From DT-110 sp030148525 (GTDB taxonomy: Bacteria; Bacteroidota; Bacteroidia; Chitinophagales; Saprospiraceae), in assembly GCA_965227445.1 (NCBI GenBank), contig OZ245751.1, positions 5,456,001-5,520,000 of the forward strand: a stretch of DNA of 64,000 nucleotides, written 5' to 3'. Numbering within the stretch: position 1 is the stretch's first letter; the number at the start of each line of letters is the position of its first letter. Positions 18,749 through 29,100 of the stretch are shown here, piece after piece. A program made the position numbers and the translations under genes. The notes under the pieces were generated by a model. That model did no database searches, was not told where the DNA came from, and saw nothing but the letters and a program-made list of their open reading frames with translations.

Positions 18749-19528
18749 ATGACCACCGCCAATCAAACGTATACCATTAAGATCGAACAGTTCGAAGGTC
18801 CCTTCGATCTGCTGTTGTTCTTTATTGAGCGCGACGAGCTCGATATCTACGATATTCCCATCGCTGAGATCACCAATGACTTCCTGGCGTACCTCCACAA
18901 GATGGAGGAGCTCAACATTGACCTGGCCAGTGAATTTATCCTGGTCGCCGCCACCCTCTGCCGGATCAAGGCAAAGATGTTGCTCCCCCGCAAACCCCTC
19001 GACGAGGAGGGGAACGAGATCGACCCCCGGGAAGAATTAGTACAACGACTGCTCGAGTATAAACGCTACAAAAGTGTACTCGACGATATGCGCAAAATGG
19101 AAGAACTGCGGTCCCAGCGCGAAAAGCGGGGTTACGTTTCCAAGGAATTGCGCTCCCTGGCAAATAAAGCCCTGGTCGATGCCGAGCTGGAAAACCTGAG
19201 CCTGTTTCGTCTCCTCAAGGCCTTCGAGCGGGTAGTGGAACGCTTCGAACACTCTAATCCATCCTCCGTCCACCAGATCATTCAGTATTCCTACACTATT
19301 GAGGAGCAACAAAGCTATATCTACACCCGCCTGCACCAATCCAAAGAGGCGGATTTCACCAACCTATTTAGCCACTGCGAAAACCGCATCCACGCCGTTG
19401 TGCTCTTCCTGGCCCTGCTGGAACTGATCAATCTGCAGCAGATTTCCATCATGCAGGGCGAGGGCTTCAACAACTTTTACGTTACCGAACACCCCGACCC
19501 GCCGGCATTACCCCAGGAAGAAGAATAA
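18749..19528 (+). CDS. scpA: Segregation and condensation protein A
   Basis: This 259-residue kleisin subunit of the Smc-ScpAB condensin complex bridges Smc heads for chromosome compaction and segregation. The N-terminal family signature is 'FEGPFDLLLFFIERDELDIYDIPIAEIT' in part (residues ~12-40), followed by 'LASEFILVAATLCRIKAKMLLPR'. The C-terminal winged-helix portion is recognisable from 'VVLFLALLELINLQQI'. The start ATG at 18749 fits the family. scpB is not in the window. Confidence 0.95.
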   Translation: MTTANQTYTIKIEQFEGPFDLLLFFIERDELDIYDIPIAEITNDFLAYLHKMEELNIDLASEFILVAATLCRIKAKMLLPRKPLDEEGNEIDPREELVQRLLEYKRYKSVLDDMRKMEELRSQREKRGYVSKELRSLANKALVDAELENLSLFRLLKAFERVVERFEHSNPSSVHQIIQYSYTIEEQQSYIYTRLHQSKEADFTNLFSHCENRIHAVVLFLALLELINLQQISIMQGEGFNNFYVTEHPDPPALPQEEE

Positions 19529-19862
19529 AAAAGGCCACGCCTCGGCGCAGCCTGAATGTATAGGGCTACAGTATAGGATTCCTTATAGAGCTCATTCCTG
19601 ATTGAAAAATGCCAGCGTTGAGCCGAGGATGACTCAACCCTGGCCAGAAAGCGACTTTAGATTGCAGGAAAGATGAAATAGCTGTTGGCATGTATACCGA
19701 CAACTAAGTGATATGGGAATCCAAATCACCTAGCTTCGGATTTTTTCTCGCGGGAAAGGGCCTATACCTTTTCCGGGAGCAGAATGCCTCTTAAGCACAT
19801 CTCAAAAATGAGTCTTTACGTTAAACTGCAAATTAACGCCAGGTTAATTCCTCTTTAACATT
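19529..19862. other. Hairpin-rich intergenic region between convergent genes
   Basis: These 334 bases separate the ends of scpA (+) and the DUF5682 gene (-). Inverted repeats include CCAGcGTTGAG (19612-19622) with CTCAACcCTGG (19633-19643), and a GGAAAAGG/CCTTTTCC-type pairing near 19758-19782. They are probably 3' structures or terminators. A VWA-domain gene commonly follows DUF5682 in related clusters, but none is present here. Confidence 0.45.
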
Positions 19863-22097
19863 TCAGGAACCAAGGATCCGATGCAATAAAGGATGGATGA
19901 TCGCGGCACGTTCGGCGTCGATGTTGGAAGCGTTCGTATCCGGGGAATCAGTGGATGCACCCTGGCCGAATACCCTTTGCAGCATCCATTCCCTCTCCTG
20001 GGGGGAATAATGGGAAAAGGAGCGTCGCAGCACGGGCAATAATTCTTCCAACTGTGGCATAGTGAGTCGATCAACCCATTCGTTGAGCAAACGCCACAGA
20101 TCGGTTTGGTGCATTAACAACAGACCACTGCCCTGCAGAAAGCCTTCCAGCCAGGCAGCCTGCATATCGGGAGGATTAGCCGGCGATAAGGCCCGGCTCA
20201 TCCGCTGGCCCGTCTCTGCGGCGGTGCTGATTCGTTGATTGATCAACCAGCGTACCACCCACCCGCGGATCAGGGGGTGGACGGCTTCATTCTCCGGCAG
20301 GCGCTGTAAGGTTTGTGACCACAGTTCGGAATGCCCTGCATCCCGGATCACCGATAGCGCCCCCTGCATTGCCACCATTCGCTGAAAAAGCGTGCGAGCC
20401 ATCTCATCGTCGATCTGCGTCACCGCCAGGGGCAGGCCGGCACAGATACGTGGTACCAGTTCCTGGATCAGCTCCCGCAGGGCTGCCTCATCGGTCTCGT
20501 AGTTGGCTCCATAACGCCATACCTGAGTCAGGTCGGTTACCGTTTGCATGAGCTCCGGGATGTCCCGGCTCAGAGCTGCCAGTTTGCGCAGGGCCGTGAG
20601 CAATTCAGCGGTCAGGCCGGGAAGGTCGGCTTTGAGTGCCGAGTCCAACAATCGGGTAAGCGCAGTGGGATCCTCCGCATCCTGAATAGCCTTGCGGGTA
20701 CTCGCCCCGGCTGCTTCCCGCACGGTATTTCCGTACATGCCCGCTTCGATGAGGCGCAGGGCGTAGTCGGCTCGCCATTTGAGGGACCAGCGTTCTCTAA
20801 AACGACCCTGCTCTGTTTCCCGGCGATCCTTTGGAGTACCCCAGGGGATTTGAAGTAGTAAAAGACGGTGCAGCAATTGACTCGCCAGCAGGTTGGCCGG
20901 TTTGCGCAGATCCAACTCCTTGGTGACCGTTTCGGTGGTATTGAATTCCTTAGTGAGGCGGGCCGATTTCACGCACTGCTTTAAGTCTTGTTGCAGGGGG
21001 ATAGCCGGAATATCGTCGGGCACCTTACCAATCACATCACCGCGCACCAGCCGCTCCCGGATCAGGTCGAGGGGTGCCGTTTGGCCACCACAGATCACAG
21101 AGATGGCTGCCTCTTCTAATTCATCGATACCCGCCAGTTGACGTCCGCGCATAGTGGCCAGCGTATTGGCCAGGCGCACGGCCTCCTGCACGTGGGCGAC
21201 CGAGGCATCGAGGTCTTCGCGGCGAAACAGACGGGCGACCTGAATCATCCAGCGCACCGCCGTCTCCTTACGGGGGCTATACAGCATCTCGCACCAGGCA
21301 GGTGCTTCCACTCCGGCCCCGTAACCCGAACCACGGGCCAGCCGTTCGTAACTCCAGGGGATCCAGGTGCTTTTGACGGACGTTTTCTTCAGGCCCCGCA
21401 GTAGCTTGTTGTCATCCTTCGCCTGGAATCGCTCCAGGTGGTGCAGTGGGGGGGCGTGCCAGGCCCCGCACACAATGGCCAGGTTTTGGTATCCGTCCTT
21501 GAGGGCTTTGCGAATGGTTTTGCGCATAAAGGCTTCGCGGAGCTGGTTTTCGGCCCGGTCGTAGCCCTCACTTTCGTTGCGCAGCACCTCCATCATCTCC
21601 AGGATGACCTCGAACACCCGCAGATCGTCGCCTTCCTCTTCAAAAGTGACCTCCCACCAGCGCTCCGTATCGGTGTAGCCGGCCAGGCGTGCCATATAGC
21701 CCAGGGGGTCAGTGACCCAGGGCGGACGTTTTCCCTGCGCTTGTTCGAAAGGCAGTTCGCGATGTTCCTGTTGCTCAAAAGTGATTCCCATGGGCAGATC
21801 CATCGCCCGCAGCGGAACCTGTTTCTGCAGGGCGTAGGTCGCCGCCTGCCACTCCGGCGAAAACTTGGCGAAGGGCAGATAGGCGGCTCGGCTCAGGTCT
21901 TTCGGGTGATACATGAGCATGGCCACCGGCGGGACCAACTTGGGATGTAGCACGTGCTTAAAGGCTTCTTCCCCATCCTGGGGTGCCTCGATCAACACAC
22001 AGTCGGGTTGCTGCTGGCGCAGGGCCTTCAACAACCGCTTGGTGGATCCGGGACCGTGGTGGCGGATCCCGTAGACTTGCCAGGAGGGAGTACTCAT
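19863..22097 (-). CDS. DUF5682 family protein (MoxR-associated)
   Basis: This 744-residue protein opens with 'YGIRHHGPGSTKRLLKAL' and 'DCVLIEAPQDGEE', the hallmark of DUF5682. 'IVCGAWHAPPL' lies near residue 215, resembling TraB/erythromycin-esterase-like active-site segments. The rest is mostly helical. These proteins are found next to MoxR AAA+ ATPases, VWA proteins and DUF5691 proteins; the biochemical role is not established. Its start lies one base beyond the stop of the MoxR gene, so the two are coupled. The usual neighbouring VWA gene is absent, and DUF5691 lies 17 kb away across the toxin island. Confidence 0.88.
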   Translation of the reverse strand: MSTPSWQVYGIRHHGPGSTKRLLKALRQQQPDCVLIEAPQDGEEAFKHVLHPKLVPPVAMLMYHPKDLSRAAYLPFAKFSPEWQAATYALQKQVPLRAMDLPMGITFEQQEHRELPFEQAQGKRPPWVTDPLGYMARLAGYTDTERWWEVTFEEEGDDLRVFEVILEMMEVLRNESEGYDRAENQLREAFMRKTIRKALKDGYQNLAIVCGAWHAPPLHHLERFQAKDDNKLLRGLKKTSVKSTWIPWSYERLARGSGYGAGVEAPAWCEMLYSPRKETAVRWMIQVARLFRREDLDASVAHVQEAVRLANTLATMRGRQLAGIDELEEAAISVICGGQTAPLDLIRERLVRGDVIGKVPDDIPAIPLQQDLKQCVKSARLTKEFNTTETVTKELDLRKPANLLASQLLHRLLLLQIPWGTPKDRRETEQGRFRERWSLKWRADYALRLIEAGMYGNTVREAAGASTRKAIQDAEDPTALTRLLDSALKADLPGLTAELLTALRKLAALSRDIPELMQTVTDLTQVWRYGANYETDEAALRELIQELVPRICAGLPLAVTQIDDEMARTLFQRMVAMQGALSVIRDAGHSELWSQTLQRLPENEAVHPLIRGWVVRWLINQRISTAAETGQRMSRALSPANPPDMQAAWLEGFLQGSGLLLMHQTDLWRLLNEWVDRLTMPQLEELLPVLRRSFSHYSPQEREWMLQRVFGQGASTDSPDTNASNIDAERAAIIHPLLHRILGS

Positions 22098-22098
22098 A

Positions 22099-23181
22099 CT
22101 ACATCAGGTCTTTGCAGGCGCGGTACAGATCGGCCCATTCCTTGCGATCGCGCACCACTCCTTCCAGGTATTCCTCCCAGATCACCCGATCCTGAACCGG
22201 GTCCTTAATGATGGCTCCGGTGAGGCTGGCCGCCAGGTCATTAGCCGTGAGCTCCCCATCTCCAAAGTGGGTAGCCAGTGACTGCCCGCTATTGATAACG
22301 GAGATCGCCTCGGCGGTACTCAGGGTGCTGCTGGGGACTTTCAATTTCGTATTGCCGTCTTCGGTCTGCCCACTGCGCAATTCCCGGAAGATGGTTACCA
22401 GTCGACGGATCTCCTCTACCGGTGTGGCACCCGGCGGTATGTCCAGGGTTTCGCCCAGTTTTTCGACCCTGGTGCGCACAATGGTGACTTCCTCGTCCAT
22501 GGTAGCCGGCAGCGGCATCACCACGGTATTGAAGCGGCGGCGCAGTGCACTCGACAATTCATTCACCCCCTTATCGCGGTCGTTAGCCGTGGCGATCACA
22601 TTGAATCCACGCTGGGCCTGCACCTCGGTATTCATTTCGGGAATGGGCAGGATCTTTTCCGAAAGGATGGTGATCAGGGTGTCCTGCACATCGGAGGGGA
22701 TACGGGTTAGCTCTTCGACGCGGGCGATCTTACCGTGCTGCATGGCGTGCATGACGGGGCTGGGCACCAGCGCTTTTTCCGATGGCCCTTCGGCCAACAG
22801 GCGGGCGTAGTTCCAGCCGTAGCGCAGGGCATCTTCGCTCATACCGGCGGTTCCCTGTACCAGCAATTTGGAATCGCCGCTAATCGCTGCGGCCAGGTGT
22901 TCGGCCACCCAGGTCTTGGCCGTACCGGGAATCCCGACCAGCAGGAGAGCACGGTCGGTGGCCAGGGTAGCCACCGCGACCTCCATCAGCCGCCGTTGCC
23001 CGAAGTACTTGGGCTCGATCTCGGTGCCGTCGTCCAGCGTACCTCCCAGCAGGTAAGTCACCACCGCCCAGGGCGACAGATTCCAGCCGGATGGCCGCTG
23101 GCGGTCATCGGCTTTCTGCAGGGCCTTGAGTTCATTGACGTAAGCGTCTTCGGCGTGGGGGCGTAGGATATCTTTACCCAT
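22099..23181 (-). CDS. MoxR-family AAA+ ATPase
   Basis: This 360-residue protein starts at ATG 23181 (MGKDILRPHAED). An in-frame upstream opening to 23232 adds 17 residues that look non-native. Walker A is 'GIPGTAKTWVAEHLA' (about residue 98). Walker B/sensor segments are 'ARVEELTRIPSDVQDTLITILSE' and 'FNVIATANDRDKGVNELSSALRRRF'. MoxR ATPases act as chaperones, usually with VWA-domain metal-binding partners. It is coupled to DUF5682. Upstream (to its right) the cluster is cut off by the RHS island. Confidence 0.92.
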   Translation of the reverse strand: MGKDILRPHAEDAYVNELKALQKADDRQRPSGWNLSPWAVVTYLLGGTLDDGTEIEPKYFGQRRLMEVAVATLATDRALLLVGIPGTAKTWVAEHLAAAISGDSKLLVQGTAGMSEDALRYGWNYARLLAEGPSEKALVPSPVMHAMQHGKIARVEELTRIPSDVQDTLITILSEKILPIPEMNTEVQAQRGFNVIATANDRDKGVNELSSALRRRFNTVVMPLPATMDEEVTIVRTRVEKLGETLDIPPGATPVEEIRRLVTIFRELRSGQTEDGNTKLKVPSSTLSTAEAISVINSGQSLATHFGDGELTANDLAASLTGAIIKDPVQDRVIWEEYLEGVVRDRKEWADLYRACKDLM

Positions 23182-23674
23182 CGTTTGTTTTAGTCTGATG
23201 CTTCCTTCAGGAAATAAGCGAAAAAATCGCAATAAACTGTTAATCGAAGGTAAAAAGGAGCGTGGAGAACCTATGTTCTTTCTATCCCCAACGGGGTATT
23301 TTCAAAAAATCACAAAGTCACACCTTGACTTTAAGTGAATTTTTCAATATCATATAATCGAACGGAAAACTTATCCCAGTACGCATATCTACGAATTGTC
23401 CACCCCTTGGACAATCGCTTAATCACACCACCAAACATGTAAGTAGCCCTGGCTGGCTGCGACCCTTCGACGACGACCAATTAAAAAGGTTTATCCATTT
23501 CAGGATAAGGTGAATCTATATTTCATTGTACAAAGAATGGAGTAGGATGCTCGCTTTGAAAGTGTGAGTAAGTCTTCTCTGTGTTATCTCTATGCCTATT
23601 TCAAAAGTTAATAGCATAGCATGGGAGTGCTATGCCCAATAAAGAATATTTCCTGTTTTAAAGCAACCGAACCT
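23182..23674. other. Left junction of the AT-rich island
   Basis: These 493 bases lie between the MoxR start and the first island gene. Base composition becomes visibly AT-rich from about 23,230. It should contain the MoxR promoter and that of the plus-strand secreted protein gene. I see no tRNA, integrase or clear direct-repeat attachment site. Confidence 0.4.
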
Positions 23675-24964
23675 ATGAAACACCCAGTACGCATCCGTAC
23701 CCTTTTATTAGGAGGAATTGTTCTCCTATTCGCGGTTTCTACTTTTGCCCAGTCCAGGGCGTATCGATGGTATGAAACCCAGTCTTACCAGAAGAAACTG
23801 TACGACGACAATCCCGAGCTGAAAATGCAAGCTATGCAGCTTGAGGAGTACATTTCCCGGAAGCAGAATAACATACAGACTAAGAAGTTCTCCATCGGTG
23901 TGGTCTTCCACATACTTCAAGGACCAGAGTCTCCCGAGCTTTCTAGACAAGACATATTAGAGCAATTAGCCATTTTGAACCAAGACTTCTCCCGGGAAAA
24001 AACGATTAGGCACAAAGCGGATACCCTGGAAGGATTTTTTGATCGTGCCTCCAAAATGGAGATTACTTTCTGCTTCCCAAAGGAAGCGCCCGACGGTACC
24101 AAAAAAGAAGATGCCATCTACTATTACCAGTCAGATACCTCAGCCTGGGGTATTGGTAACAACATGAAAGCGGAACGAACCGGTGGAGCTGATCCCTGGG
24201 ATCCAGTAACTCATTTAAACATTTGGGTAGTGGATTTAAAGCGCAACCGGGCAGGCTTTGCCCAGATGCCTGGCGGACCAAGTGCCAGTGATGGGATTGT
24301 CATTGATTATGATTTTTTCGGCCTTAAAGGGGATGATTACCCATACAATTTAGGTAAATCCTTAACCCATCTAGTAGGTAGCTATTTAGGACTTCATGAG
24401 TTATGGAACTTTTACGATCGTTGTGCAGACGATGGAGTAGCGGACACTCCAATCCATAATGACCCCAACTTTGGAGATGATCGGTATCGTCAGGTTTCAA
24501 CATGCTATAGGGACAGAATGGTAGTTGAAATGACTATGAATTTTATGGATAATACAGACGATGCTCTCACCTATATGTTCACCCTAGGTCAAAAAGCACG
24601 CATTAACGCAATCATCCAGGATGAAGGCCCGCGAGCCGGTTTAGACCGAACCAAGACCTTTTGTGATGATTTGCCTGAGCTACTGGTTTCCTCTCCCGAA
24701 GAAAAAGGCGATGATATTCTTCGAGTCTTCCCTAACCCCGCAGATGATCGGTTACGGATCAATTTGGGATTACAGGATTTCGAAGGAGATTACCAGTTCC
24801 TGGTCCTAAGTACTCAAGGTGAAACAGTTATGCAGTTGTCGGGAAAAGCAGGTAATGTTCTTTCTCGAACAATTGACTGTAGTCGATGGCCGGCGGGTAT
24901 CTATGTAGTTCAACTTCGCATCGGCGAAAAGTCTTTTTCCAAAAAGGTAAACATCCTCCAATAA
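23675..24964 (+). CDS. Pappalysin-like (M43) secreted protein with degenerate zinc motif and T9SS type A signal
   Basis: This 429-residue protein starts at ATG 23675 with a signal peptide (MKHPVRIRTLLLGG...STFAQS). The middle resembles M43B metzincins: 'IGVVFHILQG' near residue 75, 'HLNIWVVDL', 'SDGIVIDYDFFG', and 'CADDGVADTPIHNDPN' after the active-site helix. Where the family has HExxHxxGxxH, this protein reads T-H232-L-V-G-S-Y-L-G-L-H-E, so the catalytic Glu and the second and third zinc His are replaced. It is therefore probably catalytically dead. The C-terminal ~85 residues are a T9SS type A sorting domain ('VFPNPADDRLRINL' ... 'GIYVVQLRIGEKSFSKKV'). It directly precedes the RHS gene by 23 bases and may be co-transcribed with it. 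Confidence 0.85.
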   Translation: MKHPVRIRTLLLGGIVLLFAVSTFAQSRAYRWYETQSYQKKLYDDNPELKMQAMQLEEYISRKQNNIQTKKFSIGVVFHILQGPESPELSRQDILEQLAILNQDFSREKTIRHKADTLEGFFDRASKMEITFCFPKEAPDGTKKEDAIYYYQSDTSAWGIGNNMKAERTGGADPWDPVTHLNIWVVDLKRNRAGFAQMPGGPSASDGIVIDYDFFGLKGDDYPYNLGKSLTHLVGSYLGLHELWNFYDRCADDGVADTPIHNDPNFGDDRYRQVSTCYRDRMVVEMTMNFMDNTDDALTYMFTLGQKARINAIIQDEGPRAGLDRTKTFCDDLPELLVSSPEEKGDDILRVFPNPADDRLRINLGLQDFEGDYQFLVLSTQGETVMQLSGKAGNVLSRTIDCSRWPAGIYVVQLRIGEKSFSKKVNILQ

Positions 24965-24987
24965 CCTACTTCCAAATAGTCTAAGTC

Positions 24988-26136
24988 ATGAAACAAGTAT
25001 TCCAAATACTGATAGCCCTCCTATTGCCCATTTATTTAATTGCCCAGCCCAGTAACAGTATTCTGGATGATGTAGCTATGCCGGCACCAAATGCCGCCTC
25101 ATTGGGCCAATATGTTGATGTTCCTGTAAACTATAGTACCGGTGTACCATCTATTGGAATTCCCATTTATACCGTTAAGGAAGGAAATTTATCGCTCCCC
25201 ATTTCTTTAAGCTACCATGCTGGTGGACTAAAGGTAGGGCAACCCGCAAGCTGGGTCGGCCAGGGCTGGTCCTTAAATGCGGGAGGTATGATCACCAGAA
25301 CAGTTATCGGTCTTCCAGATGAACAAGGAGTAGGGTATTACAACTCAGGAGCTACCCTAGATCAATCAGATACAGAAATAGAAGAAGTAGCAAATGGGGA
25401 AATGGATTCTGAGCCAGACATTTTTTCCTTTAATGTGGGTGGCTTCACAGGTAAATTTGTTTTTGATGAAAATCAGGAGCCGTTTTTGATGCCTAAACAA
25501 GACATCAGAATTGAGGTAAACTATGGCAGCAATCAGTTCAAGGGCTTCACTTTGATTGCACCAAATGGCACCAGATACATTTTCGGAAATCTTCCGGGAC
25601 AGTCGGGCCTGACAGCAATCGAACGAACTCATTTTAGTCCGGCATCCCTATCAAACCACCTTCCACATCATAGTTCCTGGTATTTGAATAAGATAATCTC
25701 GTATGATCTCAAGGATACTATTTCATTGACTTACGAGGAAGAGCTGTATTCTTTCAAGAGTTTGTCATCCTGTTCATTTACAAAGCTTTTTTACTACTGT
25801 AACGGATCAAATAACCAGGCCGACGAGGAAAGCTGCTCTGGATTTTCTGATAATGGAGGGTACACCTATTATAACCGAATTAGTATTGGAGGAAAACGCC
25901 TGAAAACTATTACCAATTCCTCGGGTACTACGACCGTGACATTTGTAAAGGGAACCCAATTTAGAAAGGACCTGGATTCAATACCTGCTAATACGACCAT
26001 GTCTGTCAGCTCAGTGAATACCGCTTATCCTCTCTCGGAAATTGAAGTTGATCATGGTACAAAAAGTCAAAAATGGACCCTTTATACTTCCTTTTTTGAA
26101 AGTACCACGCCAGGGGGGAAAAGCAGAAAACTTTAG
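24988..26136 (+). CDS. RHS polymorphic toxin, N-terminal part (frame interrupted)
   Basis: This 382-residue frame has a signal peptide (MKQVFQILIALLLPIYLIAQ) and the standard start of Bacteroidota RHS proteins ('VNYSTGVPSIGIPIYTV', 'LPISLSYHAGGLKVGQPASW', 'GWSLNAGG'). It ends with an unnatural 'GGKSRKL' just after a six-G run at 26113-26118. The natural continuation lies in the next frame, so this and 26042-31273 are one gene broken by a single-base shift: one extra G, a sequence error, or slippage control. The full protein would be about 2,095 residues, secreted, with an RHS beta-cage that encloses a C-terminal toxin. Confidence 0.85.
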   Translation: MKQVFQILIALLLPIYLIAQPSNSILDDVAMPAPNAASLGQYVDVPVNYSTGVPSIGIPIYTVKEGNLSLPISLSYHAGGLKVGQPASWVGQGWSLNAGGMITRTVIGLPDEQGVGYYNSGATLDQSDTEIEEVANGEMDSEPDIFSFNVGGFTGKFVFDENQEPFLMPKQDIRIEVNYGSNQFKGFTLIAPNGTRYIFGNLPGQSGLTAIERTHFSPASLSNHLPHHSSWYLNKIISYDLKDTISLTYEEELYSFKSLSSCSFTKLFYYCNGSNNQADEESCSGFSDNGGYTYYNRISIGGKRLKTITNSSGTTTVTFVKGTQFRKDLDSIPANTTMSVSSVNTAYPLSEIEVDHGTKSQKWTLYTSFFESTTPGGKSRKL

Positions 26137-29100
26137 GCTCAAATTAGATAGCCTTCAACAAGAAGAAAACGGAACGGGCACTGAGCAAATACCTCCCTAT
26201 AAATTTACCTATGAAGGACCGACGAATGGCAATGGAAGCAAGTTTTTGCCTGGCCGCATTGACAAAGCTGTGGATCATTGGGGGTATTACAATGGAAGGA
26301 CGACGAACAATAATCACTTTGGAAATGCGCCTCCTACGGTAACCCTCTATGGTGGACTCGACTATCTATACGGTGAATCAATTCGGCATACCGACACTAG
26401 CTTTTTGGATTATGGAGTTTTGAATTCGATCGAACATCCATTAGGTGGAATAGAGCGATTTTATTATGAACCTCATGATCATTACACCACGCTCAATGGC
26501 ATTGAAAAATTACTGTACCTGGAAAACTGTGAGGTATTTGAAGAAAGCTGTTGTTCTTCTTCTGGTCAAACAGCTGAAATCGTTTTCTATGACAGTTTGG
26601 AGATCGAATACGCTGATTTCATATTGTACTTGAAAGCAACGGACAATGTCATTTGTGATTCTGGTTTTCCAGATCCGGATCATTGTCTGAGTTGTTCTTA
26701 TGAATCATCGCATTCCGTAACCATTTCTGCCTATGATCTGGATAATTCCTCCTCCGTCGGAAGCCCGGTAGCTTTCAATGTGCTTACCGGTTACGATACT
26801 ATCTCCTATGATCTTGATGAAATAGGCACTTTTGAACCAGGAGTCCGTTATCGCTTTACTCTTGATGTAGATAATGGGCGGGGTTCATTTGAATTATTTT
26901 CTGATTATGGTTCTGGTGTGTCAACCAATAGACCCGTTGGTGGGTTGAGGGTCGCTAAAATCCGCGTTAGTCCGTACGGATCACTTGGTGGAAATGACAT
27001 CATTCGAACTTTTGCCTACCGTGATTCTACCAACCAGGATAGGTCAAGTGGTTTTCTTCATACGCTTCCGCTGTACAAGGTGGAGAGTTCCTTCAGTATT
27101 CCTAGCGGTACGGGATATATGATCCATGTTCAAGACGATAGTAATGTCCCATTAGGCGGATTTAATGGAAACCATATTAGTTACGAAAGGGTCCAGGAGT
27201 ATTTTAATGGAAATGGTAGAAAGGATTATGATTTTAATCCTGGTAGTAACACAACATCACTTACATTTCCAATCATTCCCAGTCTTTTTGATGTGGATGA
27301 CGGAGAATTAAGGGGTAGCTACACCTTTAATGAAAACGACGAACTGGTGCAAAGATCACGCCGTTTCCCTGGTGGAAACTCAGCAGAGAACATGTCTGGG
27401 CTAGCCTATAAGGTAATGGACACGGGAATCAGATGTATTATAGGCGGGGACTCATCTTTAGTGAAAGGGACCTTTTTGGATGAGGATTATGTAATCCAAA
27501 CCAGTTCCTACTTAATCGGAAAAGAGGTAAACGAAACCGATGGCCTTGAAGTAGTTACGGAATATACTTACGGTAATTCAGACTATCTGAATCCCTCAGA
27601 AATTGAAACAACAAATAGCGATGGAACCACTTCTATTCAGAAGATGAAGTATGCGTACGATCTGGATTCCACAGTGTACAATACGATGGTGTCACTAAAC
27701 ATGGTAAGCATACCCATCCAAACCACTCGAGAAGTCGCCGGCACCCAGGTGTCAGGCAGCAGATCTTTGTATCGCTTTTTTAATAGAACAACCGGACACC
27801 CTTCCACAGCCCCGTCCCCAACTGCAGCGGATAGCTTTTTGCTGTATCCTGGTAAATTCCAAAACTATGAATATACCTGGGATTCAACGGGAACACCAAA
27901 TATAACAGGTTGGAAAACGGAGCGAACCATTGATGAAGTAAACGTGGCTATTGGTCGTCCAGAAGAGATAACCAATAGAGGCTGGGAGACAGAATTTCTC
28001 ACCTGGGATGAATCTCGAAGTCTACCATTAACCTGGTCTTATGAAAATTTTGACAAGTCATATACCTATCACACAAATAGTCAGTTGGTTAGCACCATTA
28101 CTGATATTGATGATCAGGTAACTTCTTACTCTTATGATGATTTATTGAGACTTACAGAAGCGAGTACACGAGGTGGTAATGCGGAAACACGCTATGAGTA
28201 TCATTTCCGTGAACCAACAGATACATTTAATTACGTCAAAACGATTGGGGATTTCACTTCGGTTACCGGCAGCGATTTCACGGGTGAAACCACCTTCCAA
28301 TATGTGGATGGACTTGGACGACCTATCCAATCGGTCATTCAGCAGCATTCTCCTGGGCAAAAAGATGTTGTTACAGTTACGGAATACGACCAGCACAGCC
28401 GACCAATAAAAACCTACGAACCCTTTGCATCTGCTAATTCTAATGGTGCTTACGTGTCGAGTATTCCCGGAGGTACGGAGTTCACAGAAACTACTTACGA
28501 GTCTTCACCTCTGAGCCGAAAAAAATCAGTTACACCGCCAGATTGGTACGCCACTAATTTTGGATATGGAACAAATACTTCACAATGCACCATTGCATCG
28601 GTTGTATACCCAGCATATACACTGAGGATTGACACTATTCAAGACCCTAATGGAAATTACAACATCACTTATTCCGATAAATGGGGACGCAAGTTACGAA
28701 TGCGTAAAATGAATAGTGCAGGATCAAGCACTAATGATACGGAGTATCTTTATGATGATAAAAACCGTCTTGACACCATAGTTCCTCCGGGTGCTACAAC
28801 CAGCAGTGATGGGTTGACCTACCGATATACTTATGATGGGCGGGATAATGTAGTCTATAAATGGATTCCTGATCAAGGGCGCCACGATTTTCTCTATAAC
28901 GAACGAGCTCTGATGGCTGCCACCAGGGATCCTAACATGCGGTCAGATGGAAAATGGATACATACCCATTTTGATGATTATGGCCGAAATATCGCCACTG
29001 GCTTTGTCAACCAGTCCGGCATTTTGACAGTTTCAAGTAATCAGACCTTTTCGGACAGTCTATCTAGGACATGGTATGATGGAGCCGGAATACCGGGAAG

